Origin: Gordionus sp. m RMFG-2023 | Lineage: Eukaryota > Nematomorpha > Gordioida > Chordodea > Parachordodidae | NCBI RefSeq assembly: GCF_954871325.1 | Contig: NC_088777.1 | Span: 21,987,366 to 22,051,365 of the forward strand | Length of the DNA: 64,000 nt | Direction: 5' to 3' | In this document: one piece after another, positions 20,901 through 32,209 of the stretch | Position numbering within the stretch: the first letter of the stretch is position 1 | Layout of the letters: every line of letters begins with the position of its first letter | The notes under the pieces: generated by a model | Told to the model about the DNA's origin: nothing | The model's input: only the letters and a program-made list of their open reading frames with translations | Database searches by the model: none | Program-made: the position numbers and the translations under genes

Positions 20901-23900
20901 ACATGGGATCAGTGTATATCCATCCAGTCGGTTGTTAATTATTTGGTCTATATTTTTTTTCCGAAATATGTTTATTATTTCATGCCTTATGCATTTATAT
21001 CTATTAAAAAGATAATGGATAGGATGTCTTGTTAAATTTTTCCCCACACTATCCTTAGAAAAAAAGAACATGTTTTTATGTCTATTCATAACTAATGAAC
21101 AGAGTTATATTTGTAAGCTGTATTGTAACATTGCTCAAAAGTAAATAGTCAACATATCTACACGATAGCTGCATTCCAATCCGTTTGTGTATTGGTTGTT
21201 GGAAAATTTCTTCTCTTTATTACATTTGGCGACCTGCTTGAGACCGCAGGATTAAGTAACGAATCCTGAGTGGTTTTGATTAGATTAAAAATGAGTTCTG
21301 TTCGTAGGTGTAGCCAGGGGGTGGGCAAGTGGAGATCCCCCCTATTCTGAAATTTGCCTGTTATCGTAAATATTATTTTAAGCTAATAAACATTCCTACC
21401 ACACCCGTCTCCTTCAAAATATACAATATATCACTTAGAAGAATTTAAAAGAAAAATTAGTAAACATTAATAATTTTTAAATAACGACTATATTCAAAAT
21501 TTTTAAAGCATTTTTATGAAAAAAGTAAAAATCCAAAATTATTTTTATAAAAATTTAATATAGCCAAAGGCTTATAATAAGTGGACCTAAAGACCTCCGA
21601 TAAATTTATGGAGGATGTCTACTTAATAGTGTCCCTTTTAGCAAAATTTCGCTTATGCCTGTCTCGATTACTGGTAGATGATGATAGGAGATTGATATGG
21701 GTAAAGGTGAGCGTATACCAAGACCTCCAGATTTTGTGGAAGGGGTAATTTTTAACCATGTATTCTGGAATAATAAAAAATATCCTCCATTATGAATTTA
21801 ATTTTTAATTTCATATAGAAAATTTATGGAAATAGAAATGTCCCATGATCTAAAGCAGTAAAAAACTTTGGAAATGTTAAAGAATTTTGAATTTTTTAAT
21901 TATATAATAGATTTGAGGTGATGTTAAGAGTGTAAGGATATTTTGCATGTTATATTATTGAAGTTCCTTTCCAGAAATGTTTGAATAATAGTTGGCTGGC
22001 TATTGATGACCCAATAAGTTTCGTCTTTAATCATAGAAGTAAATAGGTTTATATATGAGAGAAGAATATTTTGTTCTTAAATAAATTTTACATTTGAATT
22101 ATTTAATGAGTTTAGTTGTTCAAAGCTAGAATTATAATGTCAAAAGCTTTATTTATTTCGTTTTAGAGACTGAGAATGTATCATTACCCTAATACCATTC
22201 AGATTAAGGTCACAATTCTTTATATCCTATTATATATATTGCTAAACAGAACATCGGTGGCCCTAGAGGATCGCCTGCTGAAGTCCTTGCGCTGGCAAAT
22301 TTGTGTTTTTTGTAACGATTATAGATGGTTATACATAGTTTGATAGTAGGTACTTAATGAATTCTGCTATTTTTCGGGAACTCTAAATTAAAATGTTGCG
22401 CTTTAATGAATTAAAAGCATTTGCTGTTTCAAGTTTGATAAATAAATGATCTGAAGACAGGTTCCCCATGGTGACCCTAGCTGCATGACTTGCATTTCCA
22501 TCCTATTTTAATCCCAAATCCCAATTGTTTAGATACTAAAATATCTGTTAATGAATACTATATTCGTTTACAAATTATTTTAGAGATAATCATTCTGAAT
22601 AAATTTCTATAGTAATAGGTCATGCCTCAATTAGAAGTCTGCAATGGGCGGGTTTTAACCCGAATACCCACCCACCCATGGGTTTTTAAATTCACTCGCC
22701 CGTCTACTCGTTTATCTAAAAATTTGTTTAACCGCCCGCCGCCCACCCGACCAATGTTTAAAAATTATTTTAATGGTTAGTTTGGCTCTTTATTTATTTT
22801 ATTTTAATGTATTTTTACTTAAACTTATAAAATATGCAATATTATGAAATAAAAAAATGATTTTTAATAGAAGTCTTTCTATTCCATTTAGCCTATAAAA
22901 TATTTCAAATTTACCTATCCATCGTCCGCCTATTGTTTAAAAGTTTCTTGAGCGCATTTTTTAGATTTAGAAATCCGAAATTATATTCTATCATGTTTGG
23001 AATACCTATATTATGAATTGTAAACAGAGGTTAACCTTTTAGTAATTTATAAGAAAAATCTATGGAAAAATTAATATAAATTAAATTTGGAAAATTGTCT
23101 GAAATCATAGGGTAGGTATTCCAAACATTATGGCATATATTTCCGGTAAAATCAGATTTTTTAATTTATAAAAACGTGCTCAAAAAATGATTTAAAGTTG
23201 AAAAATAACATATTGCCGGAAAAATCACATTGACGTTAACATATATATTTACATTTTTATTAAAAAATCATCAATATTTTGCAGCTCAAGAGCGCCTTGT
23301 GAGAAAGCTCATCCTTCCCCAAATTTTTTTTTGAAAAAATGAATACTGTTAAAATATTTTAATTTTTTAAAAAATTTTTAAGTCGGATAAATTGAAATAT
23401 TATTTATTTAATTATAAAGTAGTTTTAATTTTATTGACGTTTGCCTTTATGGCTAGCATGCTACTCGGTCTCCCTTATTACTATTCAAAATATACTTGGG
23501 TCCCTTTGCTTCAATTTTGTTTGTTTGCCTAGTTTGTCATATTTTCTGTTCATAATTAAATTCTTGTGTTCCTGGATTATTTTTCTGTTTCAATCTCTCA
23601 ACTCACTTAGTTGCATTCAAAAATGTTATGTTATTTGCTAATTTTCTTCGAAGACTATTTTATCAGAAAGACATGCATTATTTTGGATACTTCTAAATCT
23701 AGCTAATTTTTATTCATATCATATACGGCTAAATATAACCTTTATGGAGCACAATAATAATATGGAAAAGAATATTCATATTATAATGATGACCTGAACT
23801 AGAGGTCTGCAATGGGCGGGTTTTTAAACCCGCATGCCCCCTTATAATTTTTTTAAAATAATTTATCTGCCCCACTCATTTATTTATAAAATTTGTTCAT

Positions 23901-26900
23901 CCCGCCCGCCTAATTTTCAAAAATTATTTTAAGGCTGGTTTGGTTCTTCATTCATTTATTTTCATGTATTTTTAATTAAACATATATAAATATATTATGA
24001 AATACAACTATTATTTTTAATAAAATGAACTCTGTTCTGCTCATATCGCCTGAAAAATATTAAAAATTAACCCGCCCACCACCCGCCCAATGTTGAAAAT
24101 AATTTAGAAAACCCGACCACAGTCTGAAGTATGGGCGGGAGTGGGCGGGCGGGCTAAAACCCACCCAATGCAGACCTCTACCATTTCAGAAACCCATCAC
24201 ATGTTTCTCCTACTAAGAAATTTAAATCAATCCAATTATCGTTTCATGTTTTTAATATGGTATTAATTCAGCTTGCGCTTTTGATTCTCTCAAGGGCACC
24301 ATCCATATAATAATTCGAATGCAAAAAAAGAAATTTCTTACCCCCAATAATAATTACTGGGTACCAACATTATGGCTTTTTATCTATTATTAAGCATAAA
24401 GCTTGAGTTGCATTTTCTTCTTTTGTATTTAGCTTTTGTTAGAGAAGATAGAATATTGGAAATTATCAATCCAATGGGATTAAATGATAAATAAAGGAGT
24501 AAGTTTTATATAAATTATCTAAATTGAATCACGATTAGATGATAAATTATAATCGTTATTTGTGAGAAGGAATATTATATAGAAATTTATATAAATTGAA
24601 TCAAGGCTAATCTAATCTTTATTCGAGAGAAAGTATATTTGGAAATATAGGAATTTAAATAAATTGTATTTTAGAAAACATAGGAATTTATATAGCTTTG
24701 CGTATTATTATGTTTTTAGGGCGGCGATTATTATTTCACTGATCGATAATGCCCATTTCCAAATTTTTTTATTTTAAAAAGAGTAAAATTTTTTAAGCAA
24801 TGTAAAAAAAATACACAGATTTTTTGCATGGTGCAGAGCAGGAGAACATGTCTTAATTTAAAAAAAATGAGTGAACATTTTTATCCTAGTGAAGAATGAA
24901 TACTCAAATAATATTAGACTAATACTATTTAATAATTTTTATCTAAAAGTAATTTTGGATTAATATTGACTAAATTTTAAAACGAAGACGAACAAAGGCA
25001 TTTTTGTCTTCTTCTTCCGTTTCCATTCTGGATAAAAATATTTATTTCCTGTTCCGTTCCAATGAAATATATAATAAATAATTTTATAATATGAAAAATT
25101 AACTATTACATCTAAGCATATATATTCTCTAAAAGAGATTTGTGCGGGTAGTGCTATAAATTTATCTGATCGAAAAACACTTAATATTAATTTTATAACC
25201 AAGAGTTCAAATTATTTAAATTTGATTTTAAAAAAAGTTTCCTTTATAATCGTAATTACATATAATATACTAAACGGGCAATAATAATGTTACGTTAAAC
25301 AAACTCTGTTAAAACGAATTTTTATGAGCCATTATAAATATTATGATTAATTATGTAATAAAATTAAAATTTTTATATTTTCGTTTCAGAACTCTGTTGT
25401 TCACACTGCTTAAAAAAATATAGATTTCTAAAATGTGCTAAAAAATTTCTACCGATTCCGTACCTTTTATTTGTTTTAGTATCAATAGTCTTTTCAAATT
25501 TAGATAGTAATCTATTCACATTTTAACTTGGCAAACTATTAAAATTTTTTGTTTATAAAAATTAATAATAATGGGGTTAAAAAATCTTGCTACATATTTT
25601 TTTTAAACCTTTTATAGGTGTTTCCATACTAACATTCATTTTGTTTTTATATGACACTGAATTAAACTTATGTGCCAATTCTTTAACTTTTTTAGGTACT
25701 TCGTTGACATTTTCTGAAAAAAAATGATTTATTACTACAAATAGAATACTTTACCGACTGGCTTCATTGGCAAACTATCGGACTCAGTTTTTGATTCCAA
25801 AGTAATCATTAATTTGGAAGGCGACTTTCCTTGAATGTATAAATTTTTTACATCATCTAAATATTTTAGTAAAATTTTATGTTTTTATAAATAAAATAAT
25901 ATTTTATTATATTTTTTTTTTTTACCTTTGGGCTTTATATTTGATTTAGTATCAATAACATTTGATTTTGCATTCGAGTTCATATCAAATTTAGATAGTA
26001 AGTTCTTCACTTTTAAACTTGATAAACTATCCAAATCTTCTACCAAACGTAAAGTGGTTTAATAAAAAAAAAATTCATTTTTGAAACCTTTTGCAGATGG
26101 TAGTGCACTAATATTGTCTTTGTATTTCGATGGCTCCGAATTAAATTTAAATAACAATTCTTTAATTTTTTTAGGTGATTCATCGACATTTTCTTAAAAA
26201 AATAAAAAATTATTTAGACACAACATTTTACCCATGACTGGTTTCTAGGAGTCTGAACCGAAACGAATATTAGCTCGGTAAGGTTTAGATTCAAATAAAT
26301 AATGGTTCAGGATTCGATTCGTATAATATAATAATATTAAAATAACAGTTTGAACCTTTTCGCATACAAATTTATTGGGATTATGTAAAGAGAAGTGCCT
26401 TTTTAAACTTTATCACTATTCCTTAAAAAATAATATTGTCATATATATTTTCAAATTCTTATCTTAAAATTATATCTATAAGATATAAAAATTAATTGTA
26501 TGGTTGAAAATCGTTCTACATGCTGACTTGGTTATCTGATACTGTCAAATAGGCCTATTCAAAAATAATTCGAATATTCGATTCGATTCAAATAATTCGA
26601 ATGTAATCGAATAATTACGAATACGAATAATAAATTATTTGTTTTATCTGAATACGAATAATCATTTATTCGATTCGAATAAAACGAATTATTCGAATAA
26701 AACGAATTATTCGTAATATTTAATAAATTGTTTAATAAATCTAACATTTGTCATTTCTATTTGTTGACCTGCCAATCGGACAGGTGATGTGTTTGTGTTT
26801 ATAAAAATTCTAGCACAAATTTAAAAATTTCTGAAGTGAAAATTTAAATTTTTATTTGCCACATTTTTTGAATCTCACGAAAAGTTTATTTTTGAATCTA

Positions 26901-29900
26901 ATAATAAATTATATTAAAAATTACACAAATAAGAGGTACATAAAAATATATTACATTTCTACAATAAATATTGTTATCTAGCCTAATTATGTTAGAGGAG
27001 AATGCTTCTGATGAAATTATGCTTGATGTTGAAGATGAGAAAATTTCCTCACAAAAGAGAGCAATCATATGGGATCAATATCAAATCCTTAAAGATAGTG
27101 AAAAGGCTGCTTGCAATTATTGCAAGAGTATTATAAAATGTAAAGGCAAAACAACATCTCCTCTTATTAATCATTATAATAGGTTTCATTCACACCTTAG
27201 TAAAAAAAATAATAAAATTGACATTTTTTTTAAAGTCTACACCAAATTCTTCAAAAAAAATTAATTTTAAGGATAATTTATTAAAATTATTTATAAATCA
27301 TAATATTCCTTTTAAAATTATTAATTCTAATGATTTTAAATTTTATAAGTGATCTTGATTGTTCTGTAAAATCAATATGCTCCAATACTCTTAAATTGCA
27401 CATGTATAATACATTTGCAGAAAAAGAACAATTGGTAAAGAAAATAATATCTAAAAATAAAAGTCAGATTAATTTTTCATCTGACATTTGGACTAGCCCA
27501 ACACAGGTTCCCTTTTTAGGGCTAACAGCCCATTTTATTGATGATAATTTTAAAATAAATAACATAATTTTGGATGTCAGTCCAATAATGAAACACATTC
27601 AGGTGAAAATATATTTAAAGCCTTTGTCAAAATAATTAAAAATTATAATTTAGAGAATAAAATTTTTTATATAACTTTAGATAATACAACTAATAATAAA
27701 ACATTTATTGATACATTTTCTTTAAAATATCCCTTAATAAAAATAGGGCACATCCGATGCTTTGCCCATGTAATTAATTTAATATCCAAAGAAATTTTAA
27801 AAATTTAAGATTCTTCAATTCTAAAACTAAGAAACATTATTAGAATGATTCGTAATTCCCCTCAGAAATTAAATTTATTAAAAAATATATGCAGTTCCCT
27901 ACATCCAACCAAAATTGGATTGTGAAATAAGGTGGAATAGCACCTATCAAATGATTGAAAGGGGCTTATTGTTAAAGCCTGCTATAACAAAATTAGTTAA
28001 TGAAGTAATAACTAACATTAAAATTCTTCAAGAAAAACAAATATCAGAGGTAAACTAAAATTTATAATTAGGTAATAATATAATACTTTGATAACATATA
28101 GGAAGAATGGGAGGATCTTATAAAAATTAAAGCTATATTATTGCCTTTATATGAAACTACAAATATGGTATGTGGGGAGAATTATCCTACTTATAATTTG
28201 GTTATACCTTATTATATTTTAATTCTTGAACATCTAAAAAATGAAAAACCTGGTTTCCATAAATCCTTTAACAATAGTTTTAAAGTAGCATGTGATAAAT
28301 TGTTGGGCTATTATAATTTAACTGTCGATGTTGCAATAACCACAATATTAGATCCCAGGCTTAAAGTAGAATATTTTAAATCAATATCTATTGATTATGA
28401 TATTGATATATCCAAGTTAATGGACAAATTTAAATAGATTTACAATAGATATACAGGTATTTAATTTACCCCCATTTAAATAGGATTTTATTTTATAAGC
28501 TCATAATTATAACTGTCAAACAAATAAGGATAAAATTCAACAAAACAGGCTAGACATTGTTTTTAAACAAAATAATATTCAACTGTGTGAAATAGATTTT
28601 TATCTGAGTGAACCAAGAGCAAAGAGTGATACTGACCCGTTAATGTGGTGGAAGGCAAATGCATATCGGATCCCCATACTCTCGAAAATGGCAAGGGATT
28701 ATCTATCTATACAAGGAACATCAACTGCTTGTGAAACGCTTTTCTCAGTTGGAACTAATTTATTGTCAAAAAACCGCATGTCATATAATAAGAAAATATA
28801 AGAAAAACTCTTTGCCTTAAAAATTGGCTTAAATTATAAATTAAATTAATAATATATATTTTAATTTTGTTTATAACTTGATTATATATTATTTATTATC
28901 AGATTATTGATTACATAACAAATAGTAGATTCTATTATTCGTACGAATTCAAATAGTAAATTATTCGATTTGTTTAAACGAATCGAATATGAATCATGCA
29001 CTATTCGAATTCGTTTTTGAATAGGCCTACTTTCAAATAACATTATTCAAATATCTAAAAATATTTATACTTTAATCAAAAGTGATTATTAATAATCTTT
29101 ATCTAGAGTTAAATAATTAAAGGTAGTTTACAGACCTCTTTAAAAGTTCGGTTAAGATTCGGATGACAAAATCTAATGGTTCAGGTTCAGTTTAGGTTAT
29201 GGAAATAAAAATGGTCACTATCGGGTTAAATTTCGGTTCAAGTTCGGTTTGGATCTTTTTTAAAAATTAGAGCTTCGTTCCAAAGTAAGCATTAGATTAG
29301 ATTTTGAGAGCGTTTATGAATAAACCATTTGATCCATTGTATTATCAAAATATTATTTGGTGTTGCTACACTAATATAATTTATTCTTAAGGGTCTCATA
29401 ATTAAATTTAAATGACAATTCCTTATTGACATGCTAAACCTAAAGATTTTTAAAATAAAAAACATTTTACCTATGACTCTCTTCACTGGCATATTATCGG
29501 TGTCAGCGTTTGATTTTGGAGAAAATTTTAAATTCGATTTGGATAATGTTTCATCTTGTGTATCAAGAGATTTATTTTTTGTATCCTCTAAATATTTATA
29601 ATTTTAGTATCATGGGCATTATAAAATATACCGTTTATAGAATTTTTTAACAATTTTTCATCAATAGTTGAATTTAAAAAAATTTTGACCTTATCTGTAA
29701 ACGTCACTTTGGTATTTTCTAAAAATATGTTTCAAAATGATTTGGTTGGTTTAATAAGTTTTTGCAACCTTTATTCTGGGTGATTTCAGCATTTGAACCT
29801 AAATTATTCTTTGATGAAAAACTCTTCACATTGTTGTTACTCATAGTAAATAATTCATTTTTAAAATCTTAAGGATCGGCATAAAATATGATTTTATTTT

Positions 29901-30200
29901 AAATAAGACATATTAAACTTTTTGACCTTGTATCAACTTGGGTGTTTAATTTTGTATTGAATTTAGACATCAAGTTTTTAGTTTTCGTATGATAAGCTGC
30001 GTCTTCCAAATTGTCTAACATAAATAGAATTTAGCTAAAAATCGAATGTTTTAATATACCTTTAAGCTTTAATGCTTAGAGTCAGCGTCTATATTTGATA
30101 TTATATTTTAATCATATCCATATTTCGATAATAAATTCTTGGCCTTCTTTTACATTTATTCCGTCCATTTACAAATAAATAAATTGTAAATCATTAAAAA
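17389..30200 (-). CDS. Unrecognised gene built of single-exon repeats, partly decayed
   Basis: Minus-strand exons each encode one copy of a lysine/serine-rich repeat around K-x-K-N-L-L-S-K-F/Y-N/D. Eight consecutive clean exons lie at 17454-17981, 18422-18541, 18587-18661, 18704-18817, 18859-18954, 19013-19132, 19186-19287 and 19330-19440. Further ones lie at 25609-25713, 25755-25856, 25926-26039, 26088-26192, 29471-29587, 29632-29718, 29769-29867 and 29927-30014. All but the last are multiples of three with AG/GT borders and phase 1 at both ends. The seven introns of the first block are 440, 45, 42, 41, 58, 53 and 42 bp. Exons near 25450, 29320-29440 and 30060-30170 are broken. No initiating exon was found. 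The protein looks hydrophilic and repetitive, and no family is recognised. It may be a coding gene or a recently decayed one. Confidence 0.6.
18422..19440 (-). CDS. Seven consecutive repeat exons of the same gene
   Basis: In transcription order the exons encode 37, 34, 40, 32, 38, 25 and 40 codons. Representative cores are SKVKNLLSKFDKDSS (19013-19132), KSYSMVKNLLSKYNMESD (18704-18817) and IKVKTILSKFNVDS (18422-18541). Two alternating exon types are visible: one starting ENxx(E)xPK.IK.L and one starting DEDVDSLPSSKVKNLL, plus a third ending SDSLPxxPxxG. The same types recur in the same relative order at 25.6-26.2 and 29.5-29.9 kb, so blocks of exons, not only single exons, were duplicated. 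The exon at 19186-19287 has a weak donor (AAAAA|GTTTTT instead of AAAG|GT). Confidence 0.6.
19441..20677. other. Non-coding, within the large gap of the exon-repeat gene
   Basis: No exon of the repeat type is visible. A possible MITE spans about 19757-20096: left AAGGCGGTGTCTTGGTTCGG, right (complement) TTAGGCCGTTTCTGGTCCG, with GCTGGCC/GGCAGGCT motifs inside. The ends are too diverged to be sure. Confidence 0.35.
20678..20901. mobile_element. hAT-type MITE of the GTTAAACGGCTC family, copy 2 (best preserved)
   Basis: The inverted ends are TGATGTTGTTAAACG and, on the complement, TAGTGTTGTTAAACG. A perfect 8-bp duplication CATGGGAT lies at 20670-20677 and 20902-20909. The arms run about 60 bp through TTTTGAGCCGATTTTTAAAA and CGGCTAACTCAAT. 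The interior contains two oppositely oriented AAGCCT(C/G) motifs. It is 224 bp long. The 8-bp duplication and the TAGTGTTGTTAA tip place the family with hAT elements. Confidence 0.9.
20910..21304. other. AT-rich stretch, nothing recognised
   Basis: Only short frames typical of AT-rich DNA. Part of the large gap in the exon-repeat gene. Confidence 0.3.
21305..21661. mobile_element. Probable element of the GTAGCCAGGGGG family
   Basis: The left end TAGGTGTAGCCAGGGGG, followed by GTGGGCAAGTGGAGATCCCC, matches the left end of the better-defined element at 37642-38679 (CAACCAGGGGG, GGCAAGCGGAAATCCCC), including the downstream AAATTT...GTAAATAT(T/C)ATTTT.AGCTAATAAA. The right end is tentatively GCTTATGCCTG at 21651-21661. 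The target duplication is not clear. Confidence 0.5.
21662..22620. other. Non-coding, nothing recognised
   Basis: No open frame of interest and no repeat pair found. This is one of the less AT-biased parts of the gap. Confidence 0.3.
22621..22945. mobile_element. Degraded copy of the GGGCGGG MITE family
   Basis: The segment near 22638 reads AGAAGTCTGCAATGGGCGGG, then AACCCG, CCCACCCACCC and CCGCCCGCCGCCCACCCGAC. It matches the left half and interior of the element at 23800-24180, including the AATTATTTTAA.GGTTAGTTTGG block. The right end is missing or replaced. Confidence 0.6.
22946..23182. mobile_element. MITE-like inverted repeat
   Basis: The left arm contains CTTGAGCGCATTTTTTAGAT and ATCATGTTTGGAATACCTA. 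The right arm carries the complements TAGGTATTCCAAACATTATG and ATTTATAAAAACGTGCTCAA. The middle holds AGAAAAATCTATGGAAAAAT, which recurs as GAAAAATCTATAGAAAAAT inside a similar structure at 55058-55320. Confidence 0.6.
23183..23799. other. Non-coding, nothing recognised
   Basis: A 66-residue plus-strand frame (23441-23641) is a Cys/Phe/Leu-rich product of T-rich DNA without family resemblance. Confidence 0.3.
23800..24180. mobile_element. MITE with GC-rich GGGCGGG ends
   Basis: The left end TAGAGGTCTGCAATGGGCGG and the complement of the right end TAGAGGTCTGCATTGGGTGG match for over 30 bp. Both ends carry repeated GGGCGGG/CCCGCCC motifs, a striking contrast with the AT-rich surroundings. The element is 381 bp and non-coding. 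No exact target duplication is visible. Relatives lie at 22621-22945 and about 58873-59075. Confidence 0.8.
24181..25441. other. AT-rich stretch with weak tandem structure
   Basis: Between 24490 and 24720 a ~70-80-bp unit with TATA(T/A)AAATT.AATTGAATCA and (A/G)GAAAGTATAT-like blocks recurs in diverged form. Nothing else recognised. Confidence 0.3.
25442..26248 (-). CDS. Second cluster of repeat exons of the exon-repeat gene
   Basis: Clean exons at 25609-25713 (105 nt), 25755-25856 (102), 25926-26039 (114) and 26088-26192 (105) have phase 1 on both sides and AG/GT borders; the 26088-26192 exon uses AAG as acceptor. Cores include SSLKVKNLLSKFDMNS and ESPKKIKELLFKFNSE. Types match those of the 18.4-19.4-kb cluster in the same order. 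A copy at about 25450-25545 has lost its first third and gained stops. At 26232 the 3' end of another exon (...PVMG) is readable, but the rest is displaced by an insertion. Confidence 0.6.
26550..29029 (+). mobile_element. hAT element with TAGGCCTATTC ends
   Basis: The inverted ends are TAGGCCTATTCAAAAATAAT and, on the complement, TAGGCCTATTCAAAAACGAAT. The flanking CTGTCAAA (26542-26549) and CTTTCAAA (29030-29037) match at 7 of 8. Subterminal regions are full of ATTCGAAT/TTCGATTCG motifs on both sides. A hAT transposase pseudogene on the plus strand fills most of the 2.5 kb. Confidence 0.9.
26971..28850 (+). pseudogene. hAT transposase with BED finger, broken, with two small introns
   Basis: The BED zinc finger is in the first frame (26971-27264): CNYCKSII with an HYNRFHSH histidine pair. 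Next is a frame at 27330-27635 with SDIWTSPTQVPFLGLTAHFI, the conserved first-Asp segment of hobo/Ac-type transposases. The DTFS..HIRCFAH region near 27700-27770 and the RW segment near 27925 are in other frames. Two introns are likely: 28051-28102 (GGTAAAC...ATATAG) before EEWEDLIKIKAILLPLYE, and about 28455-28499 after YNRYT. The hATC domain near 28640-28850 includes SIQGTSTACETLFSVG and SKNRMSY, followed by a stop at 28799-28801. Several frame breaks make it non-functional. Confidence 0.85.
29277..30200 (-). CDS. Third cluster of repeat exons, increasingly degenerate
   Basis: Exons at 29471-29587 (117 nt; DTDNMPVKRVIG end), 29632-29718 (87), 29769-29867 (99; SNNNVKSFSSKNNLGSNAE) and 29927-30014 are readable. 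The last, with TKTKNLMSKFNTK, is 88 nt, so it breaks the phase rule. Around 29310-29440 and 30060-30170, copies with stops or frame slips remain visible (for example AKNLLSKYGYD). Whether these are spliced is unknown. The gene's 5' end would lie beyond 30200. Confidence 0.45.
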
Positions 30201-32209
30201 AACATTAATGGATTCTATAAATGTTTGAATATTCTAAAACATTTTGTTTACTAGAGTTCTAATATTATTTAAATGAAATGCAAGCAATCAATTTATAAAT
30301 AATATATTGATATCCGTAACAAATGACAGTATTTAAATTTGGATCATAATCTAAGGTAGTGAAATCATGGTTCAGTTTAGCCCGGTTTGGAACCCATTTT
30401 TAAAAACTAAATCGATAAGGAAACTACGACATAAGGACCAAATTAAATCGTGACCACAATAATATAAAAACCCGAATTATGGTTAGGGCTAATTTTTACT
30501 TTGGTCTTGAAAACCTATATTAAATATAAAATTGATTTTATTTATTTGGAAATATAGAAATAATGAAATGTGATAATTAATACAAATTTAACTATCATTG
30601 ATATCAGAAGATAGAATAATAAGATACTTAGAATCCCTAAAATAAAAATTAATACTCTTAAATTTTTTATTTTTAAGTACTCTACAGGTTTATATGAATT
30701 TAAATTTGTTAAAACATTTATTAGCATTCATTATAACAAAATAAAAATGAGCCTTTTTAAAAAATTATTTTTATTATGAGCACTCCATAATAAAAATTCT
30801 TAGCTATTAAGCGACGAAAAACTTCTATGCATCCATAGGCAATAACTATTATACTCCCTCCGACCCCCCAAAAAATTTCTCCCTACTCACCTCTAAAATC
30901 TTTAACCCCTACCCTCTCCTACAAAATCAAAATTAGCAAAAAAGGAAATCCAAATCAAAACGACCCTCTGCCCCAACCTCTAATTTTAATAACGATAGCG
31001 TCTTCATAACTATCCTTCACCCTAAACTTTTCAAATATGATATTTTGTACTACTCCTATCCCCCTCATTTCATGGTAGAAATCCCTGCAAGCAACCATAA
31101 ATAAAAATGAACCATCTCTATCAGGTAGAGTACTCTGCTTCACGCTCAAAGTTTTTTGTAGAAATCGGGGCTATATTTGACCCGGGACTTATAAATGTTT
31201 CTTGCGACCTTTCCATATTTTATGACTACCATCGTCCCCTCTACATCCCATACTCTAATTACCTTAGAACTTCTAACGTAACAATAATTAAAGAAAAGAT
31301 TAAAATGAGCTTTAAAATATGTAAATTGAACAGAGGGGCAATGAAAGAACACAATATTCAATTTTATAAGTGATATGAGAATTTATGAAGAAAGCTTCTA
31401 TCCTGATTTCTTGAGAATTATTAAATTTTCAGATAGTAATATGGCAAAAGGTCTAGGATGTATTTTCTTTATATTTAATACAATAAATACTGTTAAATAT
31501 CAAGATTTCTAAGCCAAGTACTGATCCCATCAATTTAGTTATTAGGATAAAAACATGGAGCTGCTTGTCATATCGCATCTACAAGCACCTTGCAGGGCTC
31601 ATAATATAAATCTTAAATAAATTTATATGACCTTAACATAAACTGCGCCTAAAAGGCATGTTAGATTTTTTTATTAGGCATTTCAATGTTAAACAAATTT
31701 TTTACAGAAGCACTCGATGTAAGAGACATTATATTTAATAAAGAATGTAAAGGAATCATACATAAAATATTACTCATTTTATTACTCAATTAACTTAATT
31801 TTCACTATTAAGATTTATATAATTTCACTATGAATATTTATATTTATTCATTATTTCTGGTATATCAGTTTATTCACAATAATTCAATCCAAAAATCAAC
31901 TTTTTGTACAAATAAAAATATATTTCACAATAATTTAATAAATCAATTAATGGCGAATCAATTTTTTTCTTTCTTTTATATCACTCCGCGATTAAAATCA
32001 ACAAAAAATAATAACTCTGTTTTTTAATCAATATCTATAATTTTTCTAAATATAAAATTATTCAACTGATTGACATTTATCAATCATTTAAAAATAATAT
32101 CTTAAATATATATGAAATATACGAAATATATATGAAATATACCTCACGTCCGCCTTACAAAAGACCAAGACGTGGAAAAAAAAACGCGGAAAATTACAAC
32201 TTTTTACAT
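30201..32209. other. Non-coding, nothing firmly recognised
   Basis: GAACC-containing repeat debris lies near 30350-30500. A less AT-rich stretch (30830-31380) has overlapping frames of 64-88 residues on both strands (for example 31107-31373), none resembling a known family. Tandem ATATACGAAATATATATGAA lies near 32107-32145. Confidence 0.35.

Larger units (their letters stand above)
26249..29276. mobile_element. Outer repeat with GAACCG motifs, split by a hAT element
   Basis: The edges carry TAGGAGTCTGAACCGAAACG (left) and, toward the right, TCGGTTCAAGTTCGGTTTGG. Both flanks hold several GGTTC(A/G)G motifs, as at the ends of the 5797-9798 and 51921-52582 elements. It sits inside what was a single repeat exon, because exon sequence is found on both sides (26232-26248 and about 29277-29318). 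Ends and target duplication are not sharp. Confidence 0.5.

Noticed and set aside
20808-21089. 93-residue minus-strand frame
   Set aside because: It starts inside or next to a MITE and has AT-driven composition; no family resemblance.
31107-31373. Overlapping frames on both strands near 31 kb
   Set aside because: No motif, splice context or homology recognisable, and both strands are open equally.
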